A stretch of DNA of 64,000 nucleotides from Planctomycetota bacterium (GTDB lineage Bacteria > Planctomycetota > UBA8742 > UBA2392), in contig JAGQRH010000014.1 of assembly GCA_020425605.1 (NCBI GenBank), positions 1 through 64,000 of the forward strand, read 5' to 3'. Each line of letters begins with the position of its first letter. Position 1 is the first letter of the stretch. The notes below the pieces were generated by a model. It searched no databases. It saw nothing but the letters and a program-made list of their open reading frames with translations, and was not told where the DNA came from. This document shows, in pieces, positions 47,972-55,954 of the stretch. The position numbers and the translations under genes were made by a program.

Positions 47972-48736
47972 CTACTTGCCCAGCAACAGCCGGTCGGCCA
48001 GCATCGTGGGCAGCGTTGGAATCTGCCGGATCTTGTTGGCGGTGGCTTCGTAGTCGTATTCGACCCGGCGGAACTGCAGGTTGCTGCCGTTGATCACGAC
48101 GTAGCAGGCGCGCGTGTCATGGTCGCGCGGCTGCCCCACGCTGCCGATGTTCACCAGCAACTTGCGGAAGCGTCGAAGGTCAAGCTCGCCGTTGTTCAGG
48201 TTCTTCGGGTGGCCGTACTTGCCGGTTTCGCTGTAGATGCCGGGGATGTGGCTGTGGCCGCAGAAGCAGAAGCGGTCGAACTTGGCGAACATGCTGCGGA
48301 TCTTTGCCGCATCAAGGCTGTCTTTCGGAAACACGTACTCATGCGTCGGCTTTCGCGGGCTGCCGTGCACAAACAGCAGGTCGCCTTGCCGGTGCTCGCG
48401 CTTCTTGGTCATCGCGTCGAGGTAATTCCAGTACTTGTGGCGCTTCTCTTTGGGCAAGTCCGGGCTGTTCAATTGCTCGCGCGTCCATTCGACGCTTCGC
48501 ATTGCGCGCTCGTTAAAGTCTTCAGCCACGAGCATCACCGCCTCCTCGTGATTCCCGAGGATGGTGAGGTCGAAGCGTTCCATCGCGATGTCGAGCACTT
48601 CGCACGGGTTCGGGCCATAATCGACCAGGTCGCCCAGGCAGTAAATCTTCTCGCAGCCGAGGCTGTCGATGTCCGCCATTACAGCGTTGAGCGCTTCAAT
48701 GTTCGCGTGGATGTCAGAGACCAGAGCAATACGCAC
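47972..48736 (-). CDS. Calcineurin-like metallophosphoesterase
   Basis: The GTG at 48736 is used because the protein then begins RIALVSDIHANIEAL. Metal motifs are complete: SDIHAN, GDLVDYGP, GNHEEAV, FVHGSPRKP and GHSHIPGIY. The 254-residue protein is of the YfcE/ApaH-like type that hydrolyses phosphodiesters or dinucleoside polyphosphates, but the substrate is not predictable. GAAAGG is a weak ribosome site. The gene ends shortly before the convergent PQQ gene's region, and a terminator of the pseudopilin operon lies just upstream. Confidence 0.88.
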   Translation of the reverse strand: MRIALVSDIHANIEALNAVMADIDSLGCEKIYCLGDLVDYGPNPCEVLDIAMERFDLTILGNHEEAVMLVAEDFNERAMRSVEWTREQLNSPDLPKEKRHKYWNYLDAMTKKREHRQGDLLFVHGSPRKPTHEYVFPKDSLDAAKIRSMFAKFDRFCFCGHSHIPGIYSETGKYGHPKNLNNGELDLRRFRKLLVNIGSVGQPRDHDTRACYVVINGSNLQFRRVEYDYEATANKIRQIPTLPTMLADRLLLGK

Positions 48737-48837
48737 TACATGGCCTTTCAAAGCCCGCCGCAACGCGGGCCCGGGGAGCCCAGATTCAACCGAAGTGCAT
48801 ATATTCTGCGAATTTACATCGCTTCGCAAGGGGCAAT

Positions 48838-48874
48838 AAGAAAGCCCCGGCTTTTGCTATCAGCCGGGGCTTCA
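48838..48874 (-). terminator. Terminator of the pseudopilin operon
   Basis: AAGCCCCGGCT / AGCCGGGGCTT with loop, followed on the minus strand by TCTTATT. It lies about 20 nt after the last pseudopilin stop. Confidence 0.75.
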
Positions 48875-48891
48875 AGACGTGATTTTTGCGA

Positions 48892-49944
48892 CTAGCGAAG
48901 CAGCAACTGCAGGTCGCGATCGTCGAGACGGTACATTGGCCCGGACACCGGCAACTGCACCGCACGGCTGAATGTGCGGTAGGTGCCGCTGCCGCGATCT
49001 GCATCGATGCGGTCGAACGTGCGGTCGATGAAGGTCAGGTCAATCATGACGACGGATGGATAGTTCCAGCGGGCCGAGACAAAGTCGCGGTCCGGGGCGG
49101 TGTTCGTGGTCCAGATTCCGCCGAATTCGGTACGGTTCTCGCGCAGCGGTTGCTGCAGCAGCAGCGCAACGCCGGAGCCGCCCTTGGGCTGCGGTGGGCG
49201 AACCGCGCCGGACGAGCCTTTGTTCCAGATCCAGTTCGCGTTCGGGTCGGCCTCGCGGCATTCAGGCATGATGTTGTAGTTGAACGCACCGTTGCGAACG
49301 CCGAGCTGGAAGGCCGCCTGGTCGTCCACGAACACGCGTGCGCCGTAGACAAAGCTGGCAAGTTCGTCCTCGTGCGGGTAGATCGGCTCGGCCTTGGTCT
49401 TGCCGCGACCGATAGCCGCAAGCTCGGCCAAACTGCGCTGAGGAATGATTCGACGCACCAGGTAGGCCCCGCCGTACTGGTCGCCGTTCTTGTCCGGCAG
49501 GCGACGGCGCAGGTAGTAGGCCACCATGGCCGTGCCGGTCACGTACTTCTTCTTGTCCTTGTCGTACCAGGTGTTTCGCCCGGTGAACGACAGGAACTCA
49601 TGAATGTTCAAGGTCTGCGGGTCTTGTGCCTCTACCCAGTCATCCAGCTTGGAGTAGGCCTTGGAATTGGGAATCGCCTCCACGTTGCGCAGGTCCTCGG
49701 CCTCGAGGGTACGCAGGTTCATGGTGTGATAGTCTTCCGTACCGGTCTCAAGGCGCATCAAGTCCTGCTCGATCATGTCCAGCGACGCGCGTGCCTGGCT
49801 GTAGACGTCAACGCGCTTGGCGGCGCGCAGGTACATGGTCTGCGCGTTCACGAACATCGAGCGCAGCATCAGCATGATGATGAGCATCAGCGTGATGGCG
49901 ATCATCAACTCGAGCAGTGTGAAGCCGCGGCGATAGTTTCTCAT
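48892..49944 (-). CDS. Type II secretion pseudopilin, GspJ-like
   Basis: The 350-residue product has the prepilin signature MRNYRRGFTLLELMIAITLM: basic leader, cleavage before Phe, Glu at +5 and hydrophobic helix. The large C-terminal domain (over 300 residues) is longer than GspJ (about 200), so the assignment rests on position. It is last in a five-gene operon of pseudopilins. A prepilin peptidase (GspO/PilD) is required but not in the window. Confidence 0.8.
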   Translation of the reverse strand: MRNYRRGFTLLELMIAITLMLIIMLMLRSMFVNAQTMYLRAAKRVDVYSQARASLDMIEQDLMRLETGTEDYHTMNLRTLEAEDLRNVEAIPNSKAYSKLDDWVEAQDPQTLNIHEFLSFTGRNTWYDKDKKKYVTGTAMVAYYLRRRLPDKNGDQYGGAYLVRRIIPQRSLAELAAIGRGKTKAEPIYPHEDELASFVYGARVFVDDQAAFQLGVRNGAFNYNIMPECREADPNANWIWNKGSSGAVRPPQPKGGSGVALLLQQPLRENRTEFGGIWTTNTAPDRDFVSARWNYPSVVMIDLTFIDRTFDRIDADRGSGTYRTFSRAVQLPVSGPMYRLDDRDLQLLLR

Positions 49945-49972
49945 GGTAATGCTCCTGCAGGGGTACTGCGTC

Positions 49973-50740
49973 CTAGTGCGCTGCGTTGACGTAGAAATCC
50001 CATTCGAAGTAGGGGTCGTTCAACACGTCGCCCTCGAACTGGAAACCCTTGTAGATCTTCACGTGCACGACATAGAGGTCGTCCAGTGGCTGCTTGCCGC
50101 CGCCGCCCTTGGCCACGTCCACGCTGGCGCGCTGCACACTGCGGCGGATGCCAATGTCGAACTGGTAGAACATGCGGTCGTCCGGGTCGAGCCCGTCACG
50201 TGCACCGGCGCGACGCAGGTGGTCCGGCAGCAGGCGGAACACCTTGGGTTCCTTGTCGAAGTTCATCGTGCCGCCGCTGCTGTTGAGCGCGTCACGGGGA
50301 ATCTCGGTCATCACGTTCTTGCGGGCGTCACCTGTCACGTTCGCGTCGAACATGACCTTTGGGATGCGGAAGAACAGAGTGTTCGCAACGGGCGTGCCTC
50401 CAATGTTGTCGGCCAGCGCATCGCGACTGGTAGTAGCGCCGCCGCCTTCGTAGTAGTCACGGTACTCGTCCGGGATGAACGTCAGCGAGCTTTCCGGGTA
50501 GTAGAAAGCATAGACGTTGTCGTCGTCGTTGATGTTGATCGGTCGCGAGAGCGACTGGGTCATCAATGACCGGATGTTGCGTGTGATTTCCGCGGCGCGG
50601 GTGTAGTCCATCGCCTGGCGCGAAAGGCGCACGTTGGTGATGAACAGAGCCATGATGGCCGTTCCGCCGAGGGCGAAAATCGCCAGCGCGACCAGGATTT
50701 CGGTCAGTGTGAAGCCCTTGCGCGTGTTTCTGTTTGGCAT
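49973..50740 (-). CDS. Type II secretion pseudopilin, GspI/PilV-like
   Basis: The 255-residue product opens with RKGFTLTEILVALAIFALGG (prepilin cleavage before Phe, Glu +5), followed by TAIMALFITNVRL. It has an extended external domain. The operon position between GspH-like and GspJ-like proteins fits GspI, although PilV-type is possible. Length is above that of typical GspI (about 125). Confidence 0.78.
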   Translation of the reverse strand: MPNRNTRKGFTLTEILVALAIFALGGTAIMALFITNVRLSRQAMDYTRAAEITRNIRSLMTQSLSRPININDDDNVYAFYYPESSLTFIPDEYRDYYEGGGATTSRDALADNIGGTPVANTLFFRIPKVMFDANVTGDARKNVMTEIPRDALNSSGGTMNFDKEPKVFRLLPDHLRRAGARDGLDPDDRMFYQFDIGIRRSVQRASVDVAKGGGGKQPLDDLYVVHVKIYKGFQFEGDVLNDPYFEWDFYVNAAH

Positions 50741-50773
50741 GGCAGCTTTCCTTCGCTTGGAGTAGCGGGGTGC

Positions 50774-51460
50774 TTATGGCTCGGTTACTTCGTCGCTTTC
50801 CAGTACGTTTGAGCGCTTCACTGCGCCGGTGGCTGAGTTGATATCGATGTAGACGTAGCGCTCGGAATCCGTGAGCACCAGGTCGGCCTTGAGGTTCCTG
50901 GTTTCGCCGGAATCGAGGATGTAGCCGGGATGATCCTGCGGGATGATCAGGCGTCCGTCCGGCAGGATGACGATCTTGTACTTGCCGGCGAACTTGCTGT
51001 TCACCTGCTCGGGAAGATAGTTCTCGATCGGGCCGGTGGGGGCGTTCTGCTTCCAGCTTTGTGCGAACTCAACCGCGCCGCCGATCTGGCCTGCGAAGTC
51101 GATCTGGCGCACGTAATTGATTATTTCCTCGTCGGGGTTCTGCTGCTTGTTCGGGTTCGGGTTGATCCGGTAGATCACCATGCCCGGCCCGGCGTAGATG
51201 CTGAACTCAGAGCCATCGGGAGTGATCTGCTCAGGCTCAATGTAGGCGACGATTACGTGGGTCTGGCGTGTGTTCATGGCCTCGCCGCGCGCAAACGCGA
51301 TGAAACCGCCGATGTTGTTGCCCGCCATGCTGAGCCCGCGGCCCTTCATGAACTTGAGCATCACCGGCACCATCACCGTGACGAGCATGGCGATGATCGC
51401 GATTACGACCAGCAGCTCCATCAGGGTGAAGCCGAGCTTTGATTTACGCATTCGATTCAT
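50774..51460 (-). CDS. Type II secretion pseudopilin, GspH-like
   Basis: The 228-residue product starts MRKSKLGFTLMELLVVIAII, with the prepilin cleavage site and Glu +5. The helix continues to FMKGRGLSMAGN. The FARGEAMNTRQ segment is typical of GspH/FimT-type proteins. The ATG is preceded by a purine-rich site. Third gene of the pseudopilin operon. Confidence 0.8.
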   Translation of the reverse strand: MNRMRKSKLGFTLMELLVVIAIIAMLVTVMVPVMLKFMKGRGLSMAGNNIGGFIAFARGEAMNTRQTHVIVAYIEPEQITPDGSEFSIYAGPGMVIYRINPNPNKQQNPDEEIINYVRQIDFAGQIGGAVEFAQSWKQNAPTGPIENYLPEQVNSKFAGKYKIVILPDGRLIIPQDHPGYILDSGETRNLKADLVLTDSERYVYIDINSATGAVKRSNVLESDEVTEP

Positions 51461-51493
51461 AGCGTTGCCTCAGCTGGTACTGCGGGGATACCC

Positions 51494-52069
51494 TTACTTT
51501 TCGTTCATTTCTTCGCGCGTCTTCACCGTGTTGTTGCGCGGGTCGTAAATCAGGTCATCCGGGTTGCCGAACATCTTGTCTGCGCCGGCCGAGATGATGA
51601 TGCCGCCGTCGAAGATCTTCTCGTACTTGTACTTGAGCGGTGTTTCCCAAGCGTCAACGAGGTACGGCAGCTTGCCGCCTTCATCGCGGGTGAACTTGGT
51701 GAATTCCTGTGGCTGCAGTTTCGGCGCGTAGTTGCGATCCTTGTAGAGCGTGGACTGGTCCCATACTTCGCGCGTCGGCGCCGCGTAGAACAGCATCATC
51801 TGGCTTGATGCGAGATCTTCGTCGGCCGCGATACGCCCGCTAAGGTTCGAGCCCGCGTCCTTCTTGAACTTCTTGATGCTCAAACTGACCTTGTCGGCTG
51901 AGAGTGCGCCGCCGATCTGCTGAAGCAGGGTGCGGCTGGCCTTGTCTTCGGATTTCTTCAGCCAGGGCAGAATGGCAACGAACAGCACCACGATCAGGAT
52001 CGAGATGATGCCGACCACGATCAGCAGTTCGATCAGCGTGAAGCCGCGTCTGGAGTTTCTTGTAGCCAT
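51494..52069 (-). CDS. Type II secretion major pseudopilin, GspG-like
   Basis: The 191-residue product starts RNSRRGFTLIELLIVVGIIS (cleavage before Phe, Glu +5), with LFVAILPWLKKSEDKA after the helix. The C-terminal region contains VDAWETPLKYKYEK and PDDLIYDPRNNT, similar to the calcium-site part of GspG. It follows a second GspG-like gene by 18 nt. Two GspG-like genes in a row suggest a specialised assembly. Confidence 0.82.
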   Translation of the reverse strand: MATRNSRRGFTLIELLIVVGIISILIVVLFVAILPWLKKSEDKASRTLLQQIGGALSADKVSLSIKKFKKDAGSNLSGRIAADEDLASSQMMLFYAAPTREVWDQSTLYKDRNYAPKLQPQEFTKFTRDEGGKLPYLVDAWETPLKYKYEKIFDGGIIISAGADKMFGNPDDLIYDPRNNTVKTREEMNEK

Positions 52070-52087
52070 GTCGGTATCCCCCTTTCC

Positions 52088-52648
52088 CTAGTCGGCGCCG
52101 TTGTAGATGTCGTCGTTGTTGTCGTTCTTGTCTTCGTACAGGATGCCGTCTGGGCCAAGCGAGATAATGTCGTAGGTGTTCTGGTTGTAGCGCCGCTTGC
52201 CGCGGAAAGTCTGCGACTTGCCCGTGGAGCTCTTCTTCATGTTGTAGTTGCGGTAGATGTAGAACTTGTTCCAGGGGTCCAGGAACACGGGCTTGCCGCC
52301 TTCTTCGCCCTGGACGTACTGGTCGTCCTTGACGTACGGGTCTTTGCCGGCCTTCTTGGGCTTGGTGACCAGTTCCGCGAACAACTCGGCATTGCCCTGC
52401 CAGTAGCCGTCGCCGTCCGCGATGTTCGGGCTGGCTGGAAAGGTATTGCTGTCCTTGCCGGATTCTTCCTGCCACTTGGTAATCGCGGCCGGCATCACGT
52501 TGTTGACGAAATCACGGGCCTTGGCGGCCTCGCCCTTCTTCATGGCACCAAACAGCACCGCGACAAGTACTGCCACGAGGATGCTGATGATCCCCACAAC
52601 AATCATGAGTTCGATCAGGGTAAACCCTGACCGGGTTGAGCGTCTCAT
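52088..52648 (-). CDS. Type II secretion pseudopilin, GspG-like
   Basis: The ATG at 52648 follows GGAGG and gives 186 residues. It starts RRSTRSGFTLIELMIVVGI, with FGAMKKGEAAKARDFVNNV after the helix. FLDPWNKFYIYRNYN and ISLGPDGILYEDKN match the GspG calcium-loop region. It opens the operon of five pseudopilins. Confidence 0.82.
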   Translation of the reverse strand: MRRSTRSGFTLIELMIVVGIISILVAVLVAVLFGAMKKGEAAKARDFVNNVMPAAITKWQEESGKDSNTFPASPNIADGDGYWQGNAELFAELVTKPKKAGKDPYVKDDQYVQGEEGGKPVFLDPWNKFYIYRNYNMKKSSTGKSQTFRGKRRYNQNTYDIISLGPDGILYEDKNDNNDDIYNGAD

Positions 52649-52859
52649 CGGACCTCCAGTGATCGTCCGTAAATGCAGTCTATGCAAACCTTACGCCAGA
52701 ACCTGCGGGCCATTGGCGGAAAATGACGCAAATGCCGTCAGCACCGTAGTTTCAAAGCATTCCTATGGGGCCTCCATGCTACCGGAAGCCACAACTTACG
52801 CAAGTTTGGTGTCGTGAAGGTAACGCGGCGTCTGTGCGGGGTAAGGCGACTGCCTTCCT

Positions 52860-53537
52860 CTATATGGCGGCGTGCAGTTTGCCGTCGCGCATTTCGACCA
52901 CCCGGTCGGCGACGCTCGCCGCGCTGTCGTGATCATGCGTGCTGAAGATCACCGCCGCGCCGGCCTTGGCCTGATCGCGGGCCGCCAGCCACAAGCGCTC
53001 GCGTGCAGACTTGTCCAGCCCGGTGGATGGCTCGTCCAGCAGGAGCAACTTCGGCTTGTGAAGCAGTGCACGGGAGAGTGCGGCCGTCTGCTCCTGTCCG
53101 CGTGACAACTCTGAAACGGGCAAGTCGGCGAAACGGTCAGCCTCAAAGCGGGTGATCAGCGCCTCGGCTCGGGCACGGGCGTCCGCCACCCCGTACAGGG
53201 CCGCGAACATCTGCAGGTTCTCACGCATGGACATGGCAGCATCAAGCATGCTCTCGTGACCAAGATATCCGATCAGCCCTCGCACCTTCAGGGCGTCGGC
53301 CCTGTAGTCCAGCTCTCCGAGCGAGAGCTTGCCGTCATCGGGGCGCAGAATCGTTGCGAGAACGCGGATCAGCGTGGTTTTGCCCGTCCCGTTGCCGCCG
53401 GTGAGCGCCGTCAGGCTGCCGGGCTCGGCCGTGAATTCGAGCCCCCGCAACACGTGGGTTGCTCCCCAGGACTTCGAGATTCCCTCGGCGACCAGTTTCA
53501 AATCAGTCTTCTTCTTTCGCGCGGGCGTCGAACTCAA
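52860..53537 (-). CDS. ccmA: ABC transporter ATP-binding protein, CcmA-like (haem export)
   Basis: The 225-residue ATPase has Walker A GGNGTGKTT (about 47-55), the signature LSRGQEQ, Walker B KLLLLDEPST and switch His in IFSTHDHD. ISKSWGATHVLRGLEF and FAALYGVADARARA match CcmA-type. CcmA drives release of haem-charged CcmE through CcmB/CcmC. Those membrane partners are not in this window. It overlaps the end of the upstream gene by 35 bp, so it is co-expressed with the ccm cluster. Confidence 0.82.
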   Translation of the reverse strand: MSSTPARKKKTDLKLVAEGISKSWGATHVLRGLEFTAEPGSLTALTGGNGTGKTTLIRVLATILRPDDGKLSLGELDYRADALKVRGLIGYLGHESMLDAAMSMRENLQMFAALYGVADARARAEALITRFEADRFADLPVSELSRGQEQTAALSRALLHKPKLLLLDEPSTGLDKSARERLWLAARDQAKAGAAVIFSTHDHDSAASVADRVVEMRDGKLHAAI

Positions 53538-55095
53538 CCAGCCGGTTCAAAAGGCGCTGCCGCTGTTCCTGGTAGGCACGGGCCGGCAGTGCGCCTTCCT
53601 TATAGTCCTTTTCGAGGGCGGCCACGGCCTCGATCACTTCACGGCGCGAAGCCGGCAGCTCCGCCAGCCGCTGCAGTTGCTTGTCGCGCGGCAGGCGGAC
53701 CGTGGCAATCAGTGCGCCGACAAACGCCAATCCGAAAACGATTGCCAGCCCTAGAAACAGCGCCTGCTGGTCAAGGCCGGGCTCCGGCTTGGCTTCCGGC
53801 GCGTCTTCGACTGGTGGCGCCTCACCGGTGGCGCGCGCTTCCAGGGCTGCCATCTGCTTTCGAGCTTCCGCACCGAAACCAAGCGCGAGCTGTACTTTCT
53901 CGCCGGCGAGCAAGTCGGGAGCGAGTTCCGGGTTTGAAGGAAACTGGTGCGCGCCGTCGTGCGTGGGTGTGCCGTACAGTCGGCGGTGTGCGCCCTCGAC
54001 AAGGCCTGTCAGTTCAAGATCAAGCGCAACGGAGGCCGTGGCCTCTACCACGTCATAGTCGAACATGCGCTCCACGGCGATCTTGCCGTCGGGGGTCGCC
54101 AGCAGGACACCGCCCTTGTGTACAAGCCTGATTTCGAGCACACCGGGCACGCCGTCCCTTGCCGGCGGCACCGGGCGATCAAACACCAGCGTAGCTGAGC
54201 GTCCGCTTGGCGAAGGGTTAATGCGATAGACGGTGTTGCCCGCGCCGACCATGGCGAGCATCGGGTCGCCGTTTAGTCCGTGCCAGTTGTCGGGGCTGGC
54301 CTGCGCGAGGGGGCCGTAGACGGGCTTGCCGCCATGCATTCCGCCGCCGGTGCCGAACGTCCAGGCGGTTGCAGAGCTGTCGTCGAAGGACTTCTCGGCG
54401 GGTGGCGTAGCGTTCCAGCCTTGCATGTACACAAGCTGGCTGCCGTACATGCCGGGCAGGTTTCGCGCCGACATTCCGGGTGGTACCAGCAGGTCCAGCT
54501 CGATCTTGACCAGCGCTGCGAAGGCAGGGTCGGGATTGGAGATGCGCAGCGTCTCAAGCACTGTGATCGGCCCGAAGCGCAGGTCCGCACGCAAGCTGGC
54601 GCCGGCCTCGAGCTGGTATTTCTCGATCTTCACGCCGGCCGTGTCGGCGCCGAGGCGGAAGTAGGGAATGCGGACTTCCTGCTCGGGCTGATCGGCCGTG
54701 AAGCGCACTTCGTTGCGAAGCGGCCACCAAAGCTCCCCGATCTTGGCGGCAATGCCGAGCCTTGTGTCGAGGGGCAAGCCTACGAGACGGAATGTGCCGT
54801 CGCCTTCTATCTCATGGAAAAAGTTTCCGGTGGGCGTTACCGGCGCGATTTCGCCGCCGAGCGGCACGGCAACTTTCTCGCCCCGTGACAGCGCGTCAAA
54901 TGCTTCCTGCCACTGGGTTGCTGTCAGCTCATTAAACGGCGGGGAGTCGGCCGGGAGTGCCACCGCGCCGATCATTGCGGCGTCGTCCAGGTAATCGTCG
55001 CCGCCGGCCGCATCGTAAAGCTTGCCGGAAAGCACGCCCTGTGCCGCGAGCGCCGTCTGCGAGAGGAGCAGGATGGTGAGCAGCAGACGTATCAT
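53503..55095 (-). CDS. Membrane-anchored protein in the ccm operon, unknown function
   Basis: The 530-residue protein has a signal peptide (RLLLTILLLSQTALAAQ), a large beta-rich external part (about 20-450) and one membrane helix near residues 458-477 (FLGLAIVFGLAFVGALIATV). A cytoplasmic coiled-coil tail contains KDYKEGALPARAYQEQR. That tail resembles the LEDDKLAGKLPADEFD segment of the next-upstream gene. It overlaps ccmA and its neighbour. It may replace CcmI/CcmG-type accessory functions; that is inference from position. Confidence 0.6.
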   Translation of the reverse strand: MIRLLLTILLLSQTALAAQGVLSGKLYDAAGGDDYLDDAAMIGAVALPADSPPFNELTATQWQEAFDALSRGEKVAVPLGGEIAPVTPTGNFFHEIEGDGTFRLVGLPLDTRLGIAAKIGELWWPLRNEVRFTADQPEQEVRIPYFRLGADTAGVKIEKYQLEAGASLRADLRFGPITVLETLRISNPDPAFAALVKIELDLLVPPGMSARNLPGMYGSQLVYMQGWNATPPAEKSFDDSSATAWTFGTGGGMHGGKPVYGPLAQASPDNWHGLNGDPMLAMVGAGNTVYRINPSPSGRSATLVFDRPVPPARDGVPGVLEIRLVHKGGVLLATPDGKIAVERMFDYDVVEATASVALDLELTGLVEGAHRRLYGTPTHDGAHQFPSNPELAPDLLAGEKVQLALGFGAEARKQMAALEARATGEAPPVEDAPEAKPEPGLDQQALFLGLAIVFGLAFVGALIATVRLPRDKQLQRLAELPASRREVIEAVAALEKDYKEGALPARAYQEQRQRLLNRLVEFDARAKEED

Positions 55096-55484
55096 TCCTG
55101 CGCTTTGGAACGGGCGAGGTCTTCGTCAATGCGCCGACGGGCGGCGACCCGCCGCTCGTTGATCTTGTCGAGCTGCGCCGTCAGCTCCTTCGCCGTCTGA
55201 AGATAGCTGGGGCGAAGGCGGTCGAATTCGTCGGCCGGAAGCTTGCCGGCCAGCTTGTCATCCTCAAGGTCCTTGAGCGCACGCAGTGCTTCTTCACGGC
55301 GGCGGGCGACGATGCTGAACTCGCTTTCGACATCGCCGACAAACCAGAGACGCTTGCGCCGGGCCAATGTGGAGAACGTCAGCAGTGCCAGCCCGAATAC
55401 CAGCGGCGATATGCGCCAGTCCACCGCCGCCGTAAGGCATGCCGCGGCTGCTGCGCCGATCAACACTCTGGGCCATGACTGCAT
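55092..55484 (-). CDS. Small membrane protein with CcmI-like coiled-coil tail
   Basis: The 130-residue product has one or two N-terminal membrane helices (about 5-42, VLIGAAAAACLTAAV and PLVFGLALLTFSTLA). A cytoplasmic helix follows with EALRALKDLEDDKLAGKLPADEFDR-type content, the pattern seen after the first helices of CcmI. It overlaps ccmH by one base and the next gene by four. Identity as CcmI is not proven because the TPR part is missing. Confidence 0.55.
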   Translation of the reverse strand: MQSWPRVLIGAAAAACLTAAVDWRISPLVFGLALLTFSTLARRKRLWFVGDVESEFSIVARRREEALRALKDLEDDKLAGKLPADEFDRLRPSYLQTAKELTAQLDKINERRVAARRRIDEDLARSKAQE

Positions 55485-55954
55485 CAGTCCAGCTCCTTTA
55501 ACTCGTTGGCGATGCGGGCTTCCATCTCTGGATCTACGGTCACCTCAGGCGGCTCTTCGCTGGGGGCTTCGCGCCGCGTGATGACCCAGAACCCGGTCGC
55601 GAAGGCCGCAACCAGCACAATGCCGGAAAATGCCAGGATCGGGTAGAGACTGCTGGCTTGCTGCACCTGCAGGACCTCATTGCCGAAACGCTGCGCCATG
55701 CCCTGCTTGATTGCCGCGGCGTCGAACTTGGAGTTCTGTGACAGCTCGCGCAGATATGCCCGTTCTTCGTCCTTGGCGCTGCAGGTGTTGTGGCTGCAGG
55801 TCAAAAGGTTCTCGCGGCAGCCACAGATGCAGAACAATTGATCGCCGACTTCGTGATACAGCCGGTCAGCCTCGACCGGCGAACGATCCTGGGCCTGCGC
55901 GGCAATGCCCTGCGCCGCGAGCATGAGGAGCAAGATTGCGAGCATACGCATCAT
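55484..55954 (-). CDS. ccmH: Cytochrome c maturation protein CcmH/NrfF-type
   Basis: The 156-residue product has a signal peptide (MLAILLLMLAAQGIAAQ). The redox segment FCICGCRENLLTCSHNTC has several cysteines in place of the LRCxxC site. A C-terminal membrane helix (LYPILAFSGIVLVAAFATGF) and an acidic tail follow. CcmH reduces apocytochrome disulfides for haem ligation. The CICGC form is common in non-proteobacterial Ccm systems. It overlaps ccmF by four bases (ATGA). Confidence 0.82.
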   Translation of the reverse strand: MMRMLAILLLMLAAQGIAAQAQDRSPVEADRLYHEVGDQLFCICGCRENLLTCSHNTCSAKDEERAYLRELSQNSKFDAAAIKQGMAQRFGNEVLQVQQASSLYPILAFSGIVLVAAFATGFWVITRREAPSEEPPEVTVDPEMEARIANELKELD

